Origin: Lientehia hominis
GTDB lineage: Bacteria > Bacillota > Clostridia > Lachnospirales > Lachnospiraceae
Assembly (NCBI RefSeq): GCF_021044755.1
Contig: NZ_JAJNOR010000005.1
Span: forward strand, 62,001 to 126,000
Reading direction: 5' to 3'
Length of the DNA stretch: 64,000 nt
Made by a program: the position numbers and the translations under genes. Below the pieces are notes generated by a model. It saw nothing but the letters and a program-made list of their open reading frames with translations, made no database searches and had not been told where the DNA came from. Of the stretch, positions 51,402-61,110 are shown piece by piece; the stretch's first letter is position 1; each line of letters starts with the position of its first letter.

Positions 51402-52442
51402 TCACGGAAACATCGGAATCTGCATGAGACCGGTATTTTCCGAAAGTCCAAACATCAGGTTCATATTCTGTACCGCCTGCCCGGCCGCCCCTTTGACCAG
51501 ATTATCCAAAGCTCCTATGGCAATGATCCGTCCGGTCCGTTCGTCAATCTTAAAATTCATATCCACGAAATTGCTTCCTTCGACCCACCTGGTCTCAGGA
51601 AATACTTCCTTTGGCAGGACCCGGATAAAAAATTCCTTTGAATAATATTGATCGTAGACCGCTTTTATTTCCTCATAAGATACTTTCTTCAGAAGTCTTG
51701 CATAAGCCGTGATCAAAATTCCCCGGTTCATCGGCACCAGATGAGGTGTGAAATTCAAAAGCACCGGCCGGCCGGCCGCATAGCTGAGCTGCTCCTCGAT
51801 CTCTGGAGTATGCCGATGTACAGCCACGCTGTATGCCTTGATGCTCTCATTTACCTCGCAGAACAGATTCGCTGTCTTGGCGCTCCTTCCCGCTCCCGAT
51901 GTGCCTGATTTGGCATCTATTATAATGGAAGAAACATCCAGAAGCCCCTCCTTTACCAAAGGATACAGTGTCAGTATGGAACAGGTGGTATAACAGCCGG
52001 GATTGGCCACCAGCCTGGCCTGCTTCACATCCTCTCTGTTGATCTCGCAGAGGCCGTACACCGCCTCTGATATGTATTCCGGACTTTTATGCTTTATCCC
52101 GTACCACTTCTCATAGGTATCCACATTTTTAATACGGAAATCCGCACTCAGATCCACAATCTTCGTCCCGGTAAGTATGCCGTCGTTCACTAAAGAAGCA
52201 CACAATCCCTGAGGAGCAGCGGTGAATATCACATCCGCCTGCCCGGCCAGCTCTTCCATATTATCGTCCAGGCATTTTTCATCTACTATCCGGAACATGT
52301 TTCTGTAGACAGACGCGTACTCCTGTCCCACATAGCTTCTGGAGCCATACCAGACAATCTCTGCGTCCGGATGCCCCAATAAAAGCCTTGCGAGCTCCGC
52401 GCCGGCATATCCGGTGGAGCCGATGATTCCCGCCTTGATCAT
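51402..52442 (-). CDS. argC: N-acetyl-gamma-glutamyl-phosphate reductase ArgC
   Basis: 346 aa. NADPH-dependent reduction of acetylglutamyl phosphate. N-terminal GIIGSTGYAGAELARLLLGH binds NADP; LVANPGCYTTC has the catalytic Cys; VHRHTPEIEEQLS the conserved His. First gene of the minus-strand arg operon, transcribed divergently from argG. AGGAAGAGG before the ATG. Confidence 0.97.
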   Translation of the reverse strand: MIKAGIIGSTGYAGAELARLLLGHPDAEIVWYGSRSYVGQEYASVYRNMFRIVDEKCLDDNMEELAGQADVIFTAAPQGLCASLVNDGILTGTKIVDLSADFRIKNVDTYEKWYGIKHKSPEYISEAVYGLCEINREDVKQARLVANPGCYTTCSILTLYPLVKEGLLDVSSIIIDAKSGTSGAGRSAKTANLFCEVNESIKAYSVAVHRHTPEIEEQLSYAAGRPVLLNFTPHLVPMNRGILITAYARLLKKVSYEEIKAVYDQYYSKEFFIRVLPKEVFPETRWVEGSNFVDMNFKIDERTGRIIAIGALDNLVKGAAGQAVQNMNLMFGLSENTGLMQIPMFP

Positions 52443-52543
52443 AGTCCTCTTCCTTTCTGAACCCGTATATTTTTATGCAGTCCCCCGTATATTTTTTCGG
52501 TTTTCCCGCATATTTGCCTGCCTTCCCGTCCAAACAATTTATA

Positions 52544-52572
52544 ATTATACATTATCGATGAATAATATGCAA
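52544..52572 (-). promoter_or_regulatory. argC: argC promoter with overlapping ARG-box-like sequence
   Basis: Minus strand: TTGCAT, 17-base spacer, TATAAT. Plus-strand bases 52559-52571 (TGAATAATATGCA) resemble half of the arginine repressor box consensus, with one base fewer in the central AT spacer, and cover the -35 box. An ArgR site here is plausible but not certain. Confidence 0.65.
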
Positions 52573-52599
52573 TAACTTTTTTAAAAATTAATTTAGGTA

Positions 52600-52628
52600 T
52601 TGCATTTTCTTGAAATATGTTGTATATT
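52600..52628 (+). promoter_or_regulatory. argG: argG promoter
   Basis: TTGCAT, 17-base spacer, TATATT. Its -35 lies only 28 bases from the -35 of the divergent argC promoter, so a regulator bound between them could control both. Confidence 0.65.
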
Positions 52629-52698
52629 TATACCTGCGACATACAGAAACATAGAAACAAAAACAAAAGGTGTGTGCGTTTTTTATGAGGAGGAATAA

Positions 52699-53928
52699 AT
52701 GATTATGAAGGAAAAAGAAAAAGTAATTCTCGCGTATTCCGGCGGTCTGGACACTTCCGTCCTGATTCCCTGGCTGAAAGAAAACTACGATTACGAAGTG
52801 GTCTGCGTCTGCATTGATGTCGGACAGGGCAATGAGCTGGATGGGCTGGAAGAAAGAGCGATCTCCACCGGCGCTTCTAAATTATATATCGAACATGTCG
52901 TAGACGAATTCTGCGACGACTATATCCTTCCCTGTATCAAGGCCGGCGCCGTATATGAACACAAATATCTGCTCGGCACCGCCATGGCAAGGCCTCTGAT
53001 CGCCAAGATCCTTGTGGACATCGCCAAAAAGGAAGGCGCTGTCGCGATCTGCCACGGCGCCACCGGCAAAGGCAACGACCAGGTACGTTTTGAACTGGGG
53101 ATCAAAGCCTTGGCTCCCACATTGAAGATCATCGCTCCCTGGAGAATCTGGGATATGAAATCCCGAGAAGATGAGCTGGAATACTGCCAGCGCCATGATA
53201 TCAAGCTTCCCTTCAAAGCGGACAACAGCTACAGCCGCGACCGGAATATCTGGCACATCAGCCATGAAGGCCTCGAACTGGAAGATCCTGCCGCCGCTCC
53301 CAACTTTGACCACATGCTGGTGCTTGGGCAGACTCCGGAGAAAGCTCCCGATGAAGCAGAAGCTGTCTCCATCACGTTTGAGGCAGGCAAACCCGTTGCC
53401 CTGAACGGCAAAGAGATGAAACTGTCCGATATTATCACTGAGCTCAACAAACTGGGCGGAAAACACGGCATCGGTATCGCCGATATTGTAGAAAATCGTA
53501 TGGTGGGCATGAAATCCCGAGGCGTTTATGAGACTCCCGGCGGAACCATCCTCATGGAGGCTCACGACCAACTGGAAGAACTGATTTTGGACAAGGAGAC
53601 TCTGTCCATGAAAAAAGATGTGGGAAATAAATTCGCCGATATCGTTTATTCCGCCAAATGGTTCTCCCCTCTGCGCGAGGCATGCCAGGCGTTTGTAGAA
53701 TCCACTCAGAAATACGTAACCGGAGAATGCAAGATGAAGCTCTACAAGGGTAATATCATCAAACAGGGAACCACCTCTCCCTACTCCATGTACAACGAGA
53801 GTATTGCTTCCTTTACCACCGGCGATCTCTACAATCACCACGACGCGGAAGGCTTCATCAACCTGTACGGTCTTTCTACCATGGTGCGCGCCATGAAGAT
53901 GCACGAGATTTCGCAAAATAAGGATTGA
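52699..53928 (+). CDS. argG: Argininosuccinate synthase ArgG
   Basis: 409 aa. Joins citrulline and aspartate with ATP. The N-terminal pyrophosphatase loop AYSGGLDTSVLIPWL, CHGATGKGNDQVRFELG and the C-terminal SPYSMYNESIASF segment are present. GAGGAGG six bases before the ATG. The only arg gene on the plus strand. argH, expected next to it in many genomes, is not here; a terminator follows. Confidence 0.97.
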   Translation: MIMKEKEKVILAYSGGLDTSVLIPWLKENYDYEVVCVCIDVGQGNELDGLEERAISTGASKLYIEHVVDEFCDDYILPCIKAGAVYEHKYLLGTAMARPLIAKILVDIAKKEGAVAICHGATGKGNDQVRFELGIKALAPTLKIIAPWRIWDMKSREDELEYCQRHDIKLPFKADNSYSRDRNIWHISHEGLELEDPAAAPNFDHMLVLGQTPEKAPDEAEAVSITFEAGKPVALNGKEMKLSDIITELNKLGGKHGIGIADIVENRMVGMKSRGVYETPGGTILMEAHDQLEELILDKETLSMKKDVGNKFADIVYSAKWFSPLREACQAFVESTQKYVTGECKMKLYKGNIIKQGTTSPYSMYNESIASFTTGDLYNHHDAEGFINLYGLSTMVRAMKMHEISQNKD

Positions 53929-53970
53929 CCGATCATAACAAGCCGGTATCACAATGCTCACAGAATACAA

Positions 53971-54007
53971 TAAGGCCCCCGTCAGTTTCCCTCTGACGGG
54001 GGCCTTA
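53971..54007. terminator. Bidirectional terminator between argG and corA
   Basis: Perfect 15-bp stem TAAGGCCCCCGTCAG / CTGACGGGGGCCTTA with a seven-base loop, A/T-rich on both sides. Serves convergent argG and the CorA-type gene. Confidence 0.9.
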
Positions 54008-54011
54008 TCCA

Positions 54012-54929
54012 TTAAAAAAATTTTTTCTTTTTCAATATCCAGAAGCTGATGCTCACGATGATCAGGCAGACCACGCATATAATCGGGTAACTATACCGCC
54101 ACTGCGTTTCCGGCATATATACAAAATTCATGCCATACCATCCGGCGATCAAGCTGAGGGGCATGAATATAGTCGTGACTACGGTCAGCACCGCCATACT
54201 CCTATTCTGACGGACCTCGATCTGCGTTTGGTATATCTCCCTCACTTCCAGCGCGTATTCCCGGAGCATCTGCGCCTCTTCGGCCAGCCTCCCGCACCGG
54301 TCGTTGAAAATCTGGAACATCCTTCCGGCGTCTTCATGGAAAAAACCATTCTGGTTTTCCTGCATCTTGCTCCCTATCTCCGCCAGCTGTGCATAATACC
54401 GATGGAGGGCAAAGGCTTTCTTCATAATTTCCATCGGCTGGTGGGAGGATCTGGAAAGCCGCGCGTCAAGAGCTTTTTCTTCCATATCGTCAATCTGATT
54501 TTCCAGCTCATCCAGAAACGCCACATCCTCTTCGATAAGCCGCTCCAGAAAACTGTAGAAAAAATGTCCCATGGACACATGGCGCCAACTCCTGCCCTCG
54601 CTCATCTGTTCCAGGATTCCGCTAATAAAACCGGTATCATCTAAAAAGACGATGCGCTTATCCCGAATGCAGAAAGCCGCCCTGTCATATGTCTGACTGT
54701 AATCCTTCCGAGGCACGGCAAGAGCGCCGATGATCATCTCCGGATACACCTCTGCTTTACAGAACCTTGCGTCCTTGAGACGCATGAGGACCTGTGACTC
54801 CGCCCCCTCCAGAATACTGCACTTTCCGATATCCCCAAAGGGAACTACCGCAGCCAGATTTCCCTCCCAGCCCGCGGCTTCCTCTTCTGAAACTGCCTGC
54901 AGCTTCTCCTTGATCTCATAACATATCAT
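54012..54929 (-). CDS. CorA-family divalent cation transporter
   Basis: 305 aa. Long cytoplasmic N-terminal domain with an extended helix (about 130-230), then two C-terminal spans separated by the signature loop YGMNFVYMPE (GMN motif). Ends in a basic KKKKFF. Carries Mg2+ or other divalent ions as a pentamer. No regulatory element such as an M-box was seen upstream. Single gene. Confidence 0.92.
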   Translation of the reverse strand: MICYEIKEKLQAVSEEEAAGWEGNLAAVVPFGDIGKCSILEGAESQVLMRLKDARFCKAEVYPEMIIGALAVPRKDYSQTYDRAAFCIRDKRIVFLDDTGFISGILEQMSEGRSWRHVSMGHFFYSFLERLIEEDVAFLDELENQIDDMEEKALDARLSRSSHQPMEIMKKAFALHRYYAQLAEIGSKMQENQNGFFHEDAGRMFQIFNDRCGRLAEEAQMLREYALEVREIYQTQIEVRQNRSMAVLTVVTTIFMPLSLIAGWYGMNFVYMPETQWRYSYPIICVVCLIIVSISFWILKKKKFF

Positions 54930-54955
54930 GCAAGTCTACTTCTCCTGTCCTCCGG

Positions 54956-55579
54956 CTAGCGGATAAAATCAGTCCGCACCTGTGGCTCCGGGTCAGGCGG
55001 CTCTATCCCATTTTTCCTTCCAAACTCGATGCACTTCAAGAGCCATGCCATATTCTTCGCCAAAGTCTCCATGATCTGCATCCCCTCTCCATCCTTCGGA
55101 GCATCCTCCGGGACACTTCCATGAACCATATTCCAATACTGGGAGGATACGATAGGCATGCAGGAAATAGTCATGTACTTATTCAGCTGGTCCAGGGCAG
55201 CCGTGGTCCCGGCCCGTCTGGCACAGGCCACCGCGGCGGCCGGCTTGTAACGGAATAAATCGCTACCCGCATAGAACGCTCTGTCCATAAAAGCAGTCAT
55301 CAGGCCCGACGCCGAAGCATAGTGGACCGGCGTTCCAAAAATAAATCCGTCCGCTGTCTCCGCTTTTTCCAGCGCCTCATTCACCGAATCATCGTAAATA
55401 CATCGGTTGTTTCCTTTTTTCTTACAGACACGACAGTCGATGCAGACACTTTGAAGACTTCCCACGTGAAAAATCTCTGTCTCGATCCCCAGCTGCTCCA
55501 GTGTATCGGCGGCTTTCTTCAGTGCAATGTAGGTCGTTCCCCTCTCATGGGGGCTTCCGTTGATCAGCAAAACCTTCAT
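54956..55579 (-). CDS. NADPH-dependent FMN reductase-type iron-sulfur flavoprotein
   Basis: 207 aa. Flavodoxin-like fold: the N-terminal FMN loop is LLINGSPHERGTTYIALKK; GFIFGTPVHYASASGLM is the second FMN segment. The Cys cluster CIDCRVCKKKGNNRC (CxxC plus two more) resembles that of iron-sulfur flavoproteins of anaerobes. Partner and substrate unknown. Upstream ATG preceded by GGAGG. Located between corA and typA. Confidence 0.85.
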   Translation of the reverse strand: MKVLLINGSPHERGTTYIALKKAADTLEQLGIETEIFHVGSLQSVCIDCRVCKKKGNNRCIYDDSVNEALEKAETADGFIFGTPVHYASASGLMTAFMDRAFYAGSDLFRYKPAAAVACARRAGTTAALDQLNKYMTISCMPIVSSQYWNMVHGSVPEDAPKDGEGMQIMETLAKNMAWLLKCIEFGRKNGIEPPDPEPQVRTDFIR

Positions 55580-55647
55580 ATTTTACATATACCTCCTATC
55601 TGTCCTGTTATACAAATCATAAAACCTGTGGTTTCATAAGTCAAGCA

Positions 55648-55690
55648 AATGATAAAGGCTCTGCCGCTGACCGGACAGAGCCTTTATCAT
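55648..55690. terminator. Terminator after typA
   Basis: 13-bp stem GATAAAGGCTCTG / CAGAGCCTTTATC. On the minus strand it follows the typA stop; on the plus strand it runs into ATTTTATTTG, so it can act both ways. Confidence 0.85.
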
Positions 55691-55691
55691 T

Positions 55692-57521
55692 TTATTTGTT
55701 TATGGACGCGCGTTTTCTCATCCTGGGGTCCAGAATCTTCTTGCGAAGGCGGAGATTCTTCGGCGTAACCTCTAAAAGCTCGTCGGTATCCACAAAATCC
55801 AGCGCCTGCTCCAGGCTCATGACGATGGGCGGAGTCAGCTTCAGCGCTTCGTCGGAACCAGAAGAACGGGTGTTGGTCAGATGCTTGGTCTTGCATACAT
55901 TGACCTCAATATCCTCCGCTTTTGCATTGGAGCCTACCACCATACCGCTGTAAACCTTTTCACCGGCCCCTATGAAGAGATTTCCTCTTTCCTGGGCGTT
56001 GAAAAGCCCATAGGTGACACTTTCCCCACTTTCAAAAGCAATCAGAGAACCCTGTCTGCGGTATTGAATATCCCCTTTATACGGCGCATATCCGTCAAAC
56101 AGCTGATTCATGACACCGTTACCTTTCGTATCTGTCAGAAAATCTCCGCGGTATCCGATGAGACCCCTGGACGGTATAGAAAATTCCATCTTGGTGTAGC
56201 CTGTCCCGGAAGGCGACATTCCCTGCAGCTCCCCTTTGCGGAGGGACAGCTTCTGGATTACCGTGCCGGAAAACTCATCGGGCACATCAATATATACCAA
56301 TTCCATAGGCTCCAGCTTTCTTCCCTTTTCATCCTGTTTATAGATGACCTCTGCCTTGCTGACGGCGAACTCATACCCTTCCCGACGCATGTTTTCTATC
56401 AGTACGGAAAGATGAAGCTCTCCTCTTCCGGATACTTTGAACCGGTCTGCGTCCTCTGTCTCTTCCACCCTCAGGCTGACATCTGTGTTCAGCTCCCGGA
56501 ACAGACGGTCTCTGATGTGGCGGGATGTTACGAATTTTCCTTCTGTCCCAGCCAAAGGGCTGTCATTTACCATAAAGTGCATGGCGATGGTAGGTTCTGA
56601 TATCTTCTGGAACAGGATAGGCTCCGGATGCTCTGGAGAGCATAAGGTATCCCCGATATGCAGATCCGCGATGCCGGAAATGGCCACGATAGAACCGATT
56701 CCTGCCTCCGCCACTTCCACCTTGTCCAGGCCGTCGAACTCATACAGACGGCTGATCTTCACTTTTTTAAATTTTTCCGGGTCGTGGGCATTTACAAGAG
56801 CCACCTCCTGGTTTACCTTCAAAAATCCGTTATCCACCTTGCCGACACCGATCCGGCCCACATATTCATTATAATCAATGGTGCTGATCAGCACCTGAGT
56901 ATCCGCGTCAGGGTCTCCTTCGGGGGCGGGGATATGGTTCAGGATCGTATCAAACAAAGGCTTCATATCCTTCTTTTCCCCGTTCAGATTCAGCATCGCA
57001 TATCCGCTTTTGGCCGACGCGTACACGAACGGGCAGTCAAGCTGCTCATCGGTTGCATCCAGCTCTATGAGAAGCTCCAATACTTCATCGATGACTTCGG
57101 CAGGCCGCGCCTCCGGCCTGTCGATCTTGTTGATACAGACGATCACAGAAAGATCAAGCTCCAGCGCTTTCTGCAGCACAAACTTCGTCTGCGGCATCGC
57201 GCCTTCAAAAGCATCCACCACCAGGATAACACCGTTTACCATTTTCAGCACACGCTCTACTTCTCCGCCAAAATCCGCATGTCCTGGGGTGTCAATGATA
57301 TTGATCTTCGTACCTTTATAAAACACCGCCGTATTTTTGGACAGGATGGTGATCCCTCTTTCCCGTTCAATGTCGTTGGAGTCCATCACCCTTTCCACGA
57401 CCTCCTGATTGACACGGAAAACGCCGCTCTGCTTCAGAAGCTCGTCCACCAATGTGGTCTTCCCGTGGTCAACATGGGCGATGATCGCAATATTTCTTAC
57501 ATCTTCTCTTGTAGTCTTCAT
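55692..57521 (-). CDS. typA: Ribosome-associated GTPase TypA/BipA
   Basis: 609 aa. Translational GTPase: G1 AHVDHGKTTLVDELL, G2/G3 RERGITILSK and DTPGHADFGGEVERVL, G4 NKIDRPEA. Domains III and V follow, with the TypA C-terminal domain (GVMNQLFDGYAPYKGDI) near 470-600. Acts on 50S assembly and stress or cold adaptation. Own promoter candidate upstream at 57586. mscS and glgB lie further upstream in the same direction. Confidence 0.97.
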   Translation of the reverse strand: MKTTREDVRNIAIIAHVDHGKTTLVDELLKQSGVFRVNQEVVERVMDSNDIERERGITILSKNTAVFYKGTKINIIDTPGHADFGGEVERVLKMVNGVILVVDAFEGAMPQTKFVLQKALELDLSVIVCINKIDRPEARPAEVIDEVLELLIELDATDEQLDCPFVYASAKSGYAMLNLNGEKKDMKPLFDTILNHIPAPEGDPDADTQVLISTIDYNEYVGRIGVGKVDNGFLKVNQEVALVNAHDPEKFKKVKISRLYEFDGLDKVEVAEAGIGSIVAISGIADLHIGDTLCSPEHPEPILFQKISEPTIAMHFMVNDSPLAGTEGKFVTSRHIRDRLFRELNTDVSLRVEETEDADRFKVSGRGELHLSVLIENMRREGYEFAVSKAEVIYKQDEKGRKLEPMELVYIDVPDEFSGTVIQKLSLRKGELQGMSPSGTGYTKMEFSIPSRGLIGYRGDFLTDTKGNGVMNQLFDGYAPYKGDIQYRRQGSLIAFESGESVTYGLFNAQERGNLFIGAGEKVYSGMVVGSNAKAEDIEVNVCKTKHLTNTRSSGSDEALKLTPPIVMSLEQALDFVDTDELLEVTPKNLRLRKKILDPRMRKRASINK

Positions 57522-57585
57522 GACTTTCCTGCTTTCTTCTTCTCATTTCCGGATTCCTGTAATACCCGTCTTTGCACATTTCCCT

Positions 57586-57615
57586 ATATTAGCACACTAT
57601 ATCCTGTGTTTGCAA
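57586..57615 (-). promoter_or_regulatory. typA: Candidate promoter of typA
   Basis: Minus strand: TTGCAA, 18-base spacer, TAATAT with a TGn extended -10; about 65 bases before the typA ATG. The -35 box lies just downstream of the mscS stop. Confidence 0.5.
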
Positions 57616-57622
57616 GAGAAAA

Positions 57623-58537
57623 TTAGCCGTTTTCCTCAGTTTTCCCCGACTTTATATGGACATCCAGCTGTCCGAAGGGAATCGTGATCCCCTTTTCGTC
57701 AAATGCCAGCTTGACCGCTTCCGTCAGATTCCACTTGCATTTCCAGTAATCTTCCGTCTTTACCCAGCACCGGCACCCCAGAGTCACCGCGTTCGCATCC
57801 AGAGACGACACATAGGAAAAGTGCTCTTCTTCCTCAAGGACGAGCGGCTCCGCCTCTACCAGATCAATCAGTATATCCTTGGCTTTCCCGAGGTCTGAAT
57901 CGTAAGAGATTCCGACCTTCATATCCAGCTGCCGTTTTTCCTGAGCCGTCACATTCGTCATACTGCTGTTGGCCAAATTCCCGTTGGGCACCATGATGAT
58001 ACGGTTGTCCAATGTGACCAGCTCCGTATACACCAGGCCGATGCTTCGGACTGTCCCTTCATTTTTATTGCTGTCCTCTATGATATAATCCCCGACCTTA
58101 AAGGGCTTAAGAATCAAAATCAGAAGGCCGCCCGCAAAATTCCCAAGGCTTCCCTGCAGAGCCAGGCCTAGAGCCACTGTGACAGAGCTGGCGATAGCAG
58201 CGAAGGATGTGGGCTGTACGCCTGCAACGCCCAAGATTATCAGAATCAGGAGAATATAACCGATGGCCCTTACCAGATACTTTACAAATTTCCGGACCGT
58301 AATCTCCGCGCCGGCCCGTTCCATGGAACGCTCCGTTATTTTTACGGCCGTCCTGATGATCTTTCTCCCGATAAGGAACAAAAGAAGTGCGAGTATTGCT
58401 TTGATGCCAAAGATCGCCGCCTTGATCGGCAGGCTGTCAAGCATCTCTTTAAACTGCTTTCCATAGGTGTTTCCTATCTGTTCCACAGCGGCCGCCACAT
58501 CGGCCGCCGCTGTCTCCTCTGTCCGTAATATCATCAT
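57623..58537 (-). CDS. MscS-family small-conductance mechanosensitive channel
   Basis: 304 aa. Three membrane spans (about 43-63, 85-105 and 111-140), the third being the pore-lining helix with GVAGVQPTSFAAIASSVTVA and LALQGSLGNFAGGLLILILK. The beta domain has PFKVGDYIIEDSNKNEGTV and VPNGNLANSSMTN; the C-terminal vestibule ends near GITIPFGQLDVHI. Releases osmolytes on hypo-osmotic shock. Starts three bases after the glgB stop, so co-transcribed with it. Confidence 0.94.
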   Translation of the reverse strand: MMILRTEETAAADVAAAVEQIGNTYGKQFKEMLDSLPIKAAIFGIKAILALLLFLIGRKIIRTAVKITERSMERAGAEITVRKFVKYLVRAIGYILLILIILGVAGVQPTSFAAIASSVTVALGLALQGSLGNFAGGLLILILKPFKVGDYIIEDSNKNEGTVRSIGLVYTELVTLDNRIIMVPNGNLANSSMTNVTAQEKRQLDMKVGISYDSDLGKAKDILIDLVEAEPLVLEEEEHFSYVSSLDANAVTLGCRCWVKTEDYWKCKWNLTEAVKLAFDEKGITIPFGQLDVHIKSGKTEENG

Positions 58538-58540
58538 GGA

Positions 58541-60880
58541 CTATGCTTCCTCCATCATCGCCTTCTTGATTTTCTCGATCCCGGCGGTCTTTCCGGCGGA
58601 CCTTTTCGCTTTCTTTTTGGCCGCAGTATTTCCCTTTACCTGCTCCAGGACCGGAATATACTGAAAAACCTGAATACCGAGGGGAGCCGCCTTGATGGTG
58701 ATCGAATTCTCCCTTTCATCGTGCTCCACATTTTTAGACTGTTTTACCCTCGGATTTACAGCTCCGGTACCGCCGTATTTTAAAGCGTCGCTGTTCAGAA
58801 TCTCTTTGTATTTCCCCGGAAATGGAACTCCCACCTGATAGGCCTCGTGAATCACCGGAGCAAAATTGCAGACAACCAGAAGCGTATCTTCCGCTTTTCT
58901 GCCCTTCCTCAGGAACACCGCAATATTCTCTTTGGAATTGGTACAGTCGATCCATTCAAAACCGTCCGGATCGTCGTCCAGCGCATATACCGCCGGGTGC
59001 TCCAGATAAAGCTTATTCAAATCTTTCACATACGCCTGAAGCTTTTTGTGGATATCATAGTTCAGCAGATACCACTGGAGCCCTTCGCCCTCATTCCACT
59101 CATCCATCTGCCCGAATTCCTGTCCCATGAACAAAAGCTTTTTCCCCGGATGCATCATCATAAATCCATAAGCCGCCCGTACATTGGCAAACTTAAACTC
59201 GATGGCGTCTCCCGGCATCTTCCCTACCATGGATCCCTTTCCGTGCACCACCTCGTCATGGGACAATACCAGGATGAACCGCTCGCTGTAAGCATAGATC
59301 AGGCTGAATGTCATCTCTCCGTAATGATAAGTCCTGTAGATGGGATCGCACTGCATATAGCCAAGGAAGTCATTCATCCACCCCATATTCCATTTATAGT
59401 CGAAGCCCACGGCTCCGTCCTCCACATCACCGGTGATCCTGGGCCACGCGGTGGACTCCTCAGCGATCAGCACTGTGGGAACCTGTTTTTTCTTGAAGAT
59501 GGAATTCAGGTGCTTGAGCATCTCCAGAGCCTCAAGATTTTCATTCCCGCCGTAAATATTGGGAATCCACTCTCCGTCATTTTTTCCGTAGTCCAAATAC
59601 AGCATGGAAGCCACCGCGTCCATCCGGATACCGTCGGCGTGGTATTCTCTCGCCCAATAAAGAGCGTTGGCAATCAGAAAATTGGACACCTGAGGCCGCC
59701 CGTAATTAAAGATCAGAGTCCCCCAATGGGGATGTGCTCCTTTTCTCGGATCCTTGTGCTCGTAAAGGCCAGTCCCGTCAAAATCCGCAAGGCCGAAGGC
59801 ATCTCTGGGAAAATGCGCCGGCACCCAGTCCAGGATCACGCCAATCCCCGCCTGGTGCATCGTATCGACAAAGGACCGGAAATCATCCGGCGTCCCATAA
59901 CGGCTGGTTGGAGCATAATAGCCTGTCACCTGATATCCCCAGGATTCATCCAGCGGATGTTCCATCACCGGCATCAGCTCCACATGGGTATATCCCATCT
60001 CTCTTGCATAAGCAGCCAGCTCCGGTGCGATCTCCCTGTAGTTGTAGAAAGGATTTGACTGATCCTCCTCTGCATCCTCCCGTTTCTTCCATGACCCCAG
60101 ATGTACCTCATAGATATTCATCGGACCAGCCGTCAATGTTCCCTGCTGCGCCGCTTTATTCCGAACAGACATCCAGTCTCCGTCGCCCCATTCGTATTTC
60201 CCCAGATCATATACAATGGAAGCGGTGGCGGGCCTGAGCTCGGCGTAATTGGCATAAGGGTCCGCTTTCAGGCAGGGATTTCCTCCTTTGAACTTCACTT
60301 CATATTTATATATCTCCCCGGAACCGATGCCGGGAATGAACAGCTCATAGACGCCGGAGTCTCCCAGTCTCTGCATCTGATGGCGTCTGCCGTCCCACAG
60401 ATTGAAATCCCCGACCACGCTGACCCGCATGGCGGACGGCGCCCATACGGAGAACAGCACGCCTTCCACTCCGTCCCGTTCCATGGGATGCGCTCCCATT
60501 TTCTCATAAATCTCATAATGGATCCCGGACGCAAACCGTTTCAGATCGGCTTCCGTATAAACGGAAGGGAAGCGGTATGGATCTTCCAGCACCTGTGACG
60601 TACCGTTATCATAAGTCACTTCAAGCACATAAGAAGGAATCTTCCTGCCCGGCACCAGAGCCGCAAAAAATCCGGCGTCATCCGCCTTTTCCATCTTATA
60701 ATGCTTTTCACCCTTTTTCACGATCACTTCCATGGAAACCGCCGTCGGTATAAAAGCCTGAATCAAAATTCCATCGTCAGTCAGATGCGGCCCCAGAATG
60801 CCTTCCGGTTCCTGACATTCTGAATACACGACTGCTTCTATCTCCGGCCAGTCCATTAACCTGTATAATAACTCATCCAT
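58541..60880 (-). CDS. glgB: 1,4-alpha-glucan branching enzyme GlgB
   Basis: 779 aa, at the long end for the family. Cuts alpha-1,4 chains and makes alpha-1,6 branches. N-terminal region plus CBM48 (about 1-250, e.g. FSVWAPSAMRVSVVGDFNLW), then the GH13 barrel: region I DWVPAHFPRD, II GIRMDAVASMLYLDYG (nucleophile near Asp421), III LIAEESTAW (acid/base Glu near 474), IV VLSHDEVVHGKGSM. A Lys/Ala-rich tail (AAKKKAKRSAGKTAG) closes it. ATG at 60880 with GGAGGG seven bases upstream; the longer frame is not supported. No glgA, glgC or glgP nearby. Confidence 0.95.
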   Translation of the reverse strand: MDELLYRLMDWPEIEAVVYSECQEPEGILGPHLTDDGILIQAFIPTAVSMEVIVKKGEKHYKMEKADDAGFFAALVPGRKIPSYVLEVTYDNGTSQVLEDPYRFPSVYTEADLKRFASGIHYEIYEKMGAHPMERDGVEGVLFSVWAPSAMRVSVVGDFNLWDGRRHQMQRLGDSGVYELFIPGIGSGEIYKYEVKFKGGNPCLKADPYANYAELRPATASIVYDLGKYEWGDGDWMSVRNKAAQQGTLTAGPMNIYEVHLGSWKKREDAEEDQSNPFYNYREIAPELAAYAREMGYTHVELMPVMEHPLDESWGYQVTGYYAPTSRYGTPDDFRSFVDTMHQAGIGVILDWVPAHFPRDAFGLADFDGTGLYEHKDPRKGAHPHWGTLIFNYGRPQVSNFLIANALYWAREYHADGIRMDAVASMLYLDYGKNDGEWIPNIYGGNENLEALEMLKHLNSIFKKKQVPTVLIAEESTAWPRITGDVEDGAVGFDYKWNMGWMNDFLGYMQCDPIYRTYHYGEMTFSLIYAYSERFILVLSHDEVVHGKGSMVGKMPGDAIEFKFANVRAAYGFMMMHPGKKLLFMGQEFGQMDEWNEGEGLQWYLLNYDIHKKLQAYVKDLNKLYLEHPAVYALDDDPDGFEWIDCTNSKENIAVFLRKGRKAEDTLLVVCNFAPVIHEAYQVGVPFPGKYKEILNSDALKYGGTGAVNPRVKQSKNVEHDERENSITIKAAPLGIQVFQYIPVLEQVKGNTAAKKKAKRSAGKTAGIEKIKKAMMEEA

Positions 60881-61059
60881 TGTCATCCCTCCTGGCATAC
60901 GCTTAAATCGAAAGAAATAATCCGAATCATCCTCTGTCCCTTCTATTCTATCATCTGCCTTTCCATCGCACAAGGGCGGCCGCAGGGATTTTATTCGTAA
61001 TCTTTTTCCATTCTTTGACAGAGACTTGACCCCTTTTCACGGTTTTTCGGTACACAATA

Positions 61060-61068
61060 TGTTATAAT
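61060..61068 (+). promoter_or_regulatory. Extended -10 element before the chromate-transporter pair
   Basis: TGT followed by TATAAT, 42 bases before the ATG. The -35 region is poor, so the TGn extension probably carries the recognition. Confidence 0.55.
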
Positions 61069-61110
61069 AATTATCACGAGTAATTAATAGAAAGAAAGGA
61101 TTCTACCGCT

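Noticed and set aside
52882..54078. A 398-codon minus-strand ORF opposite argG
   Set aside because: Antisense shadow of an intact argG; it also crosses a strong terminator and runs into the corA gene.
61015..61020. TTGACA box upstream of the chromate-transporter pair
   Set aside because: It lies 42 bases from the only good -10, far too distant to act as its -35.
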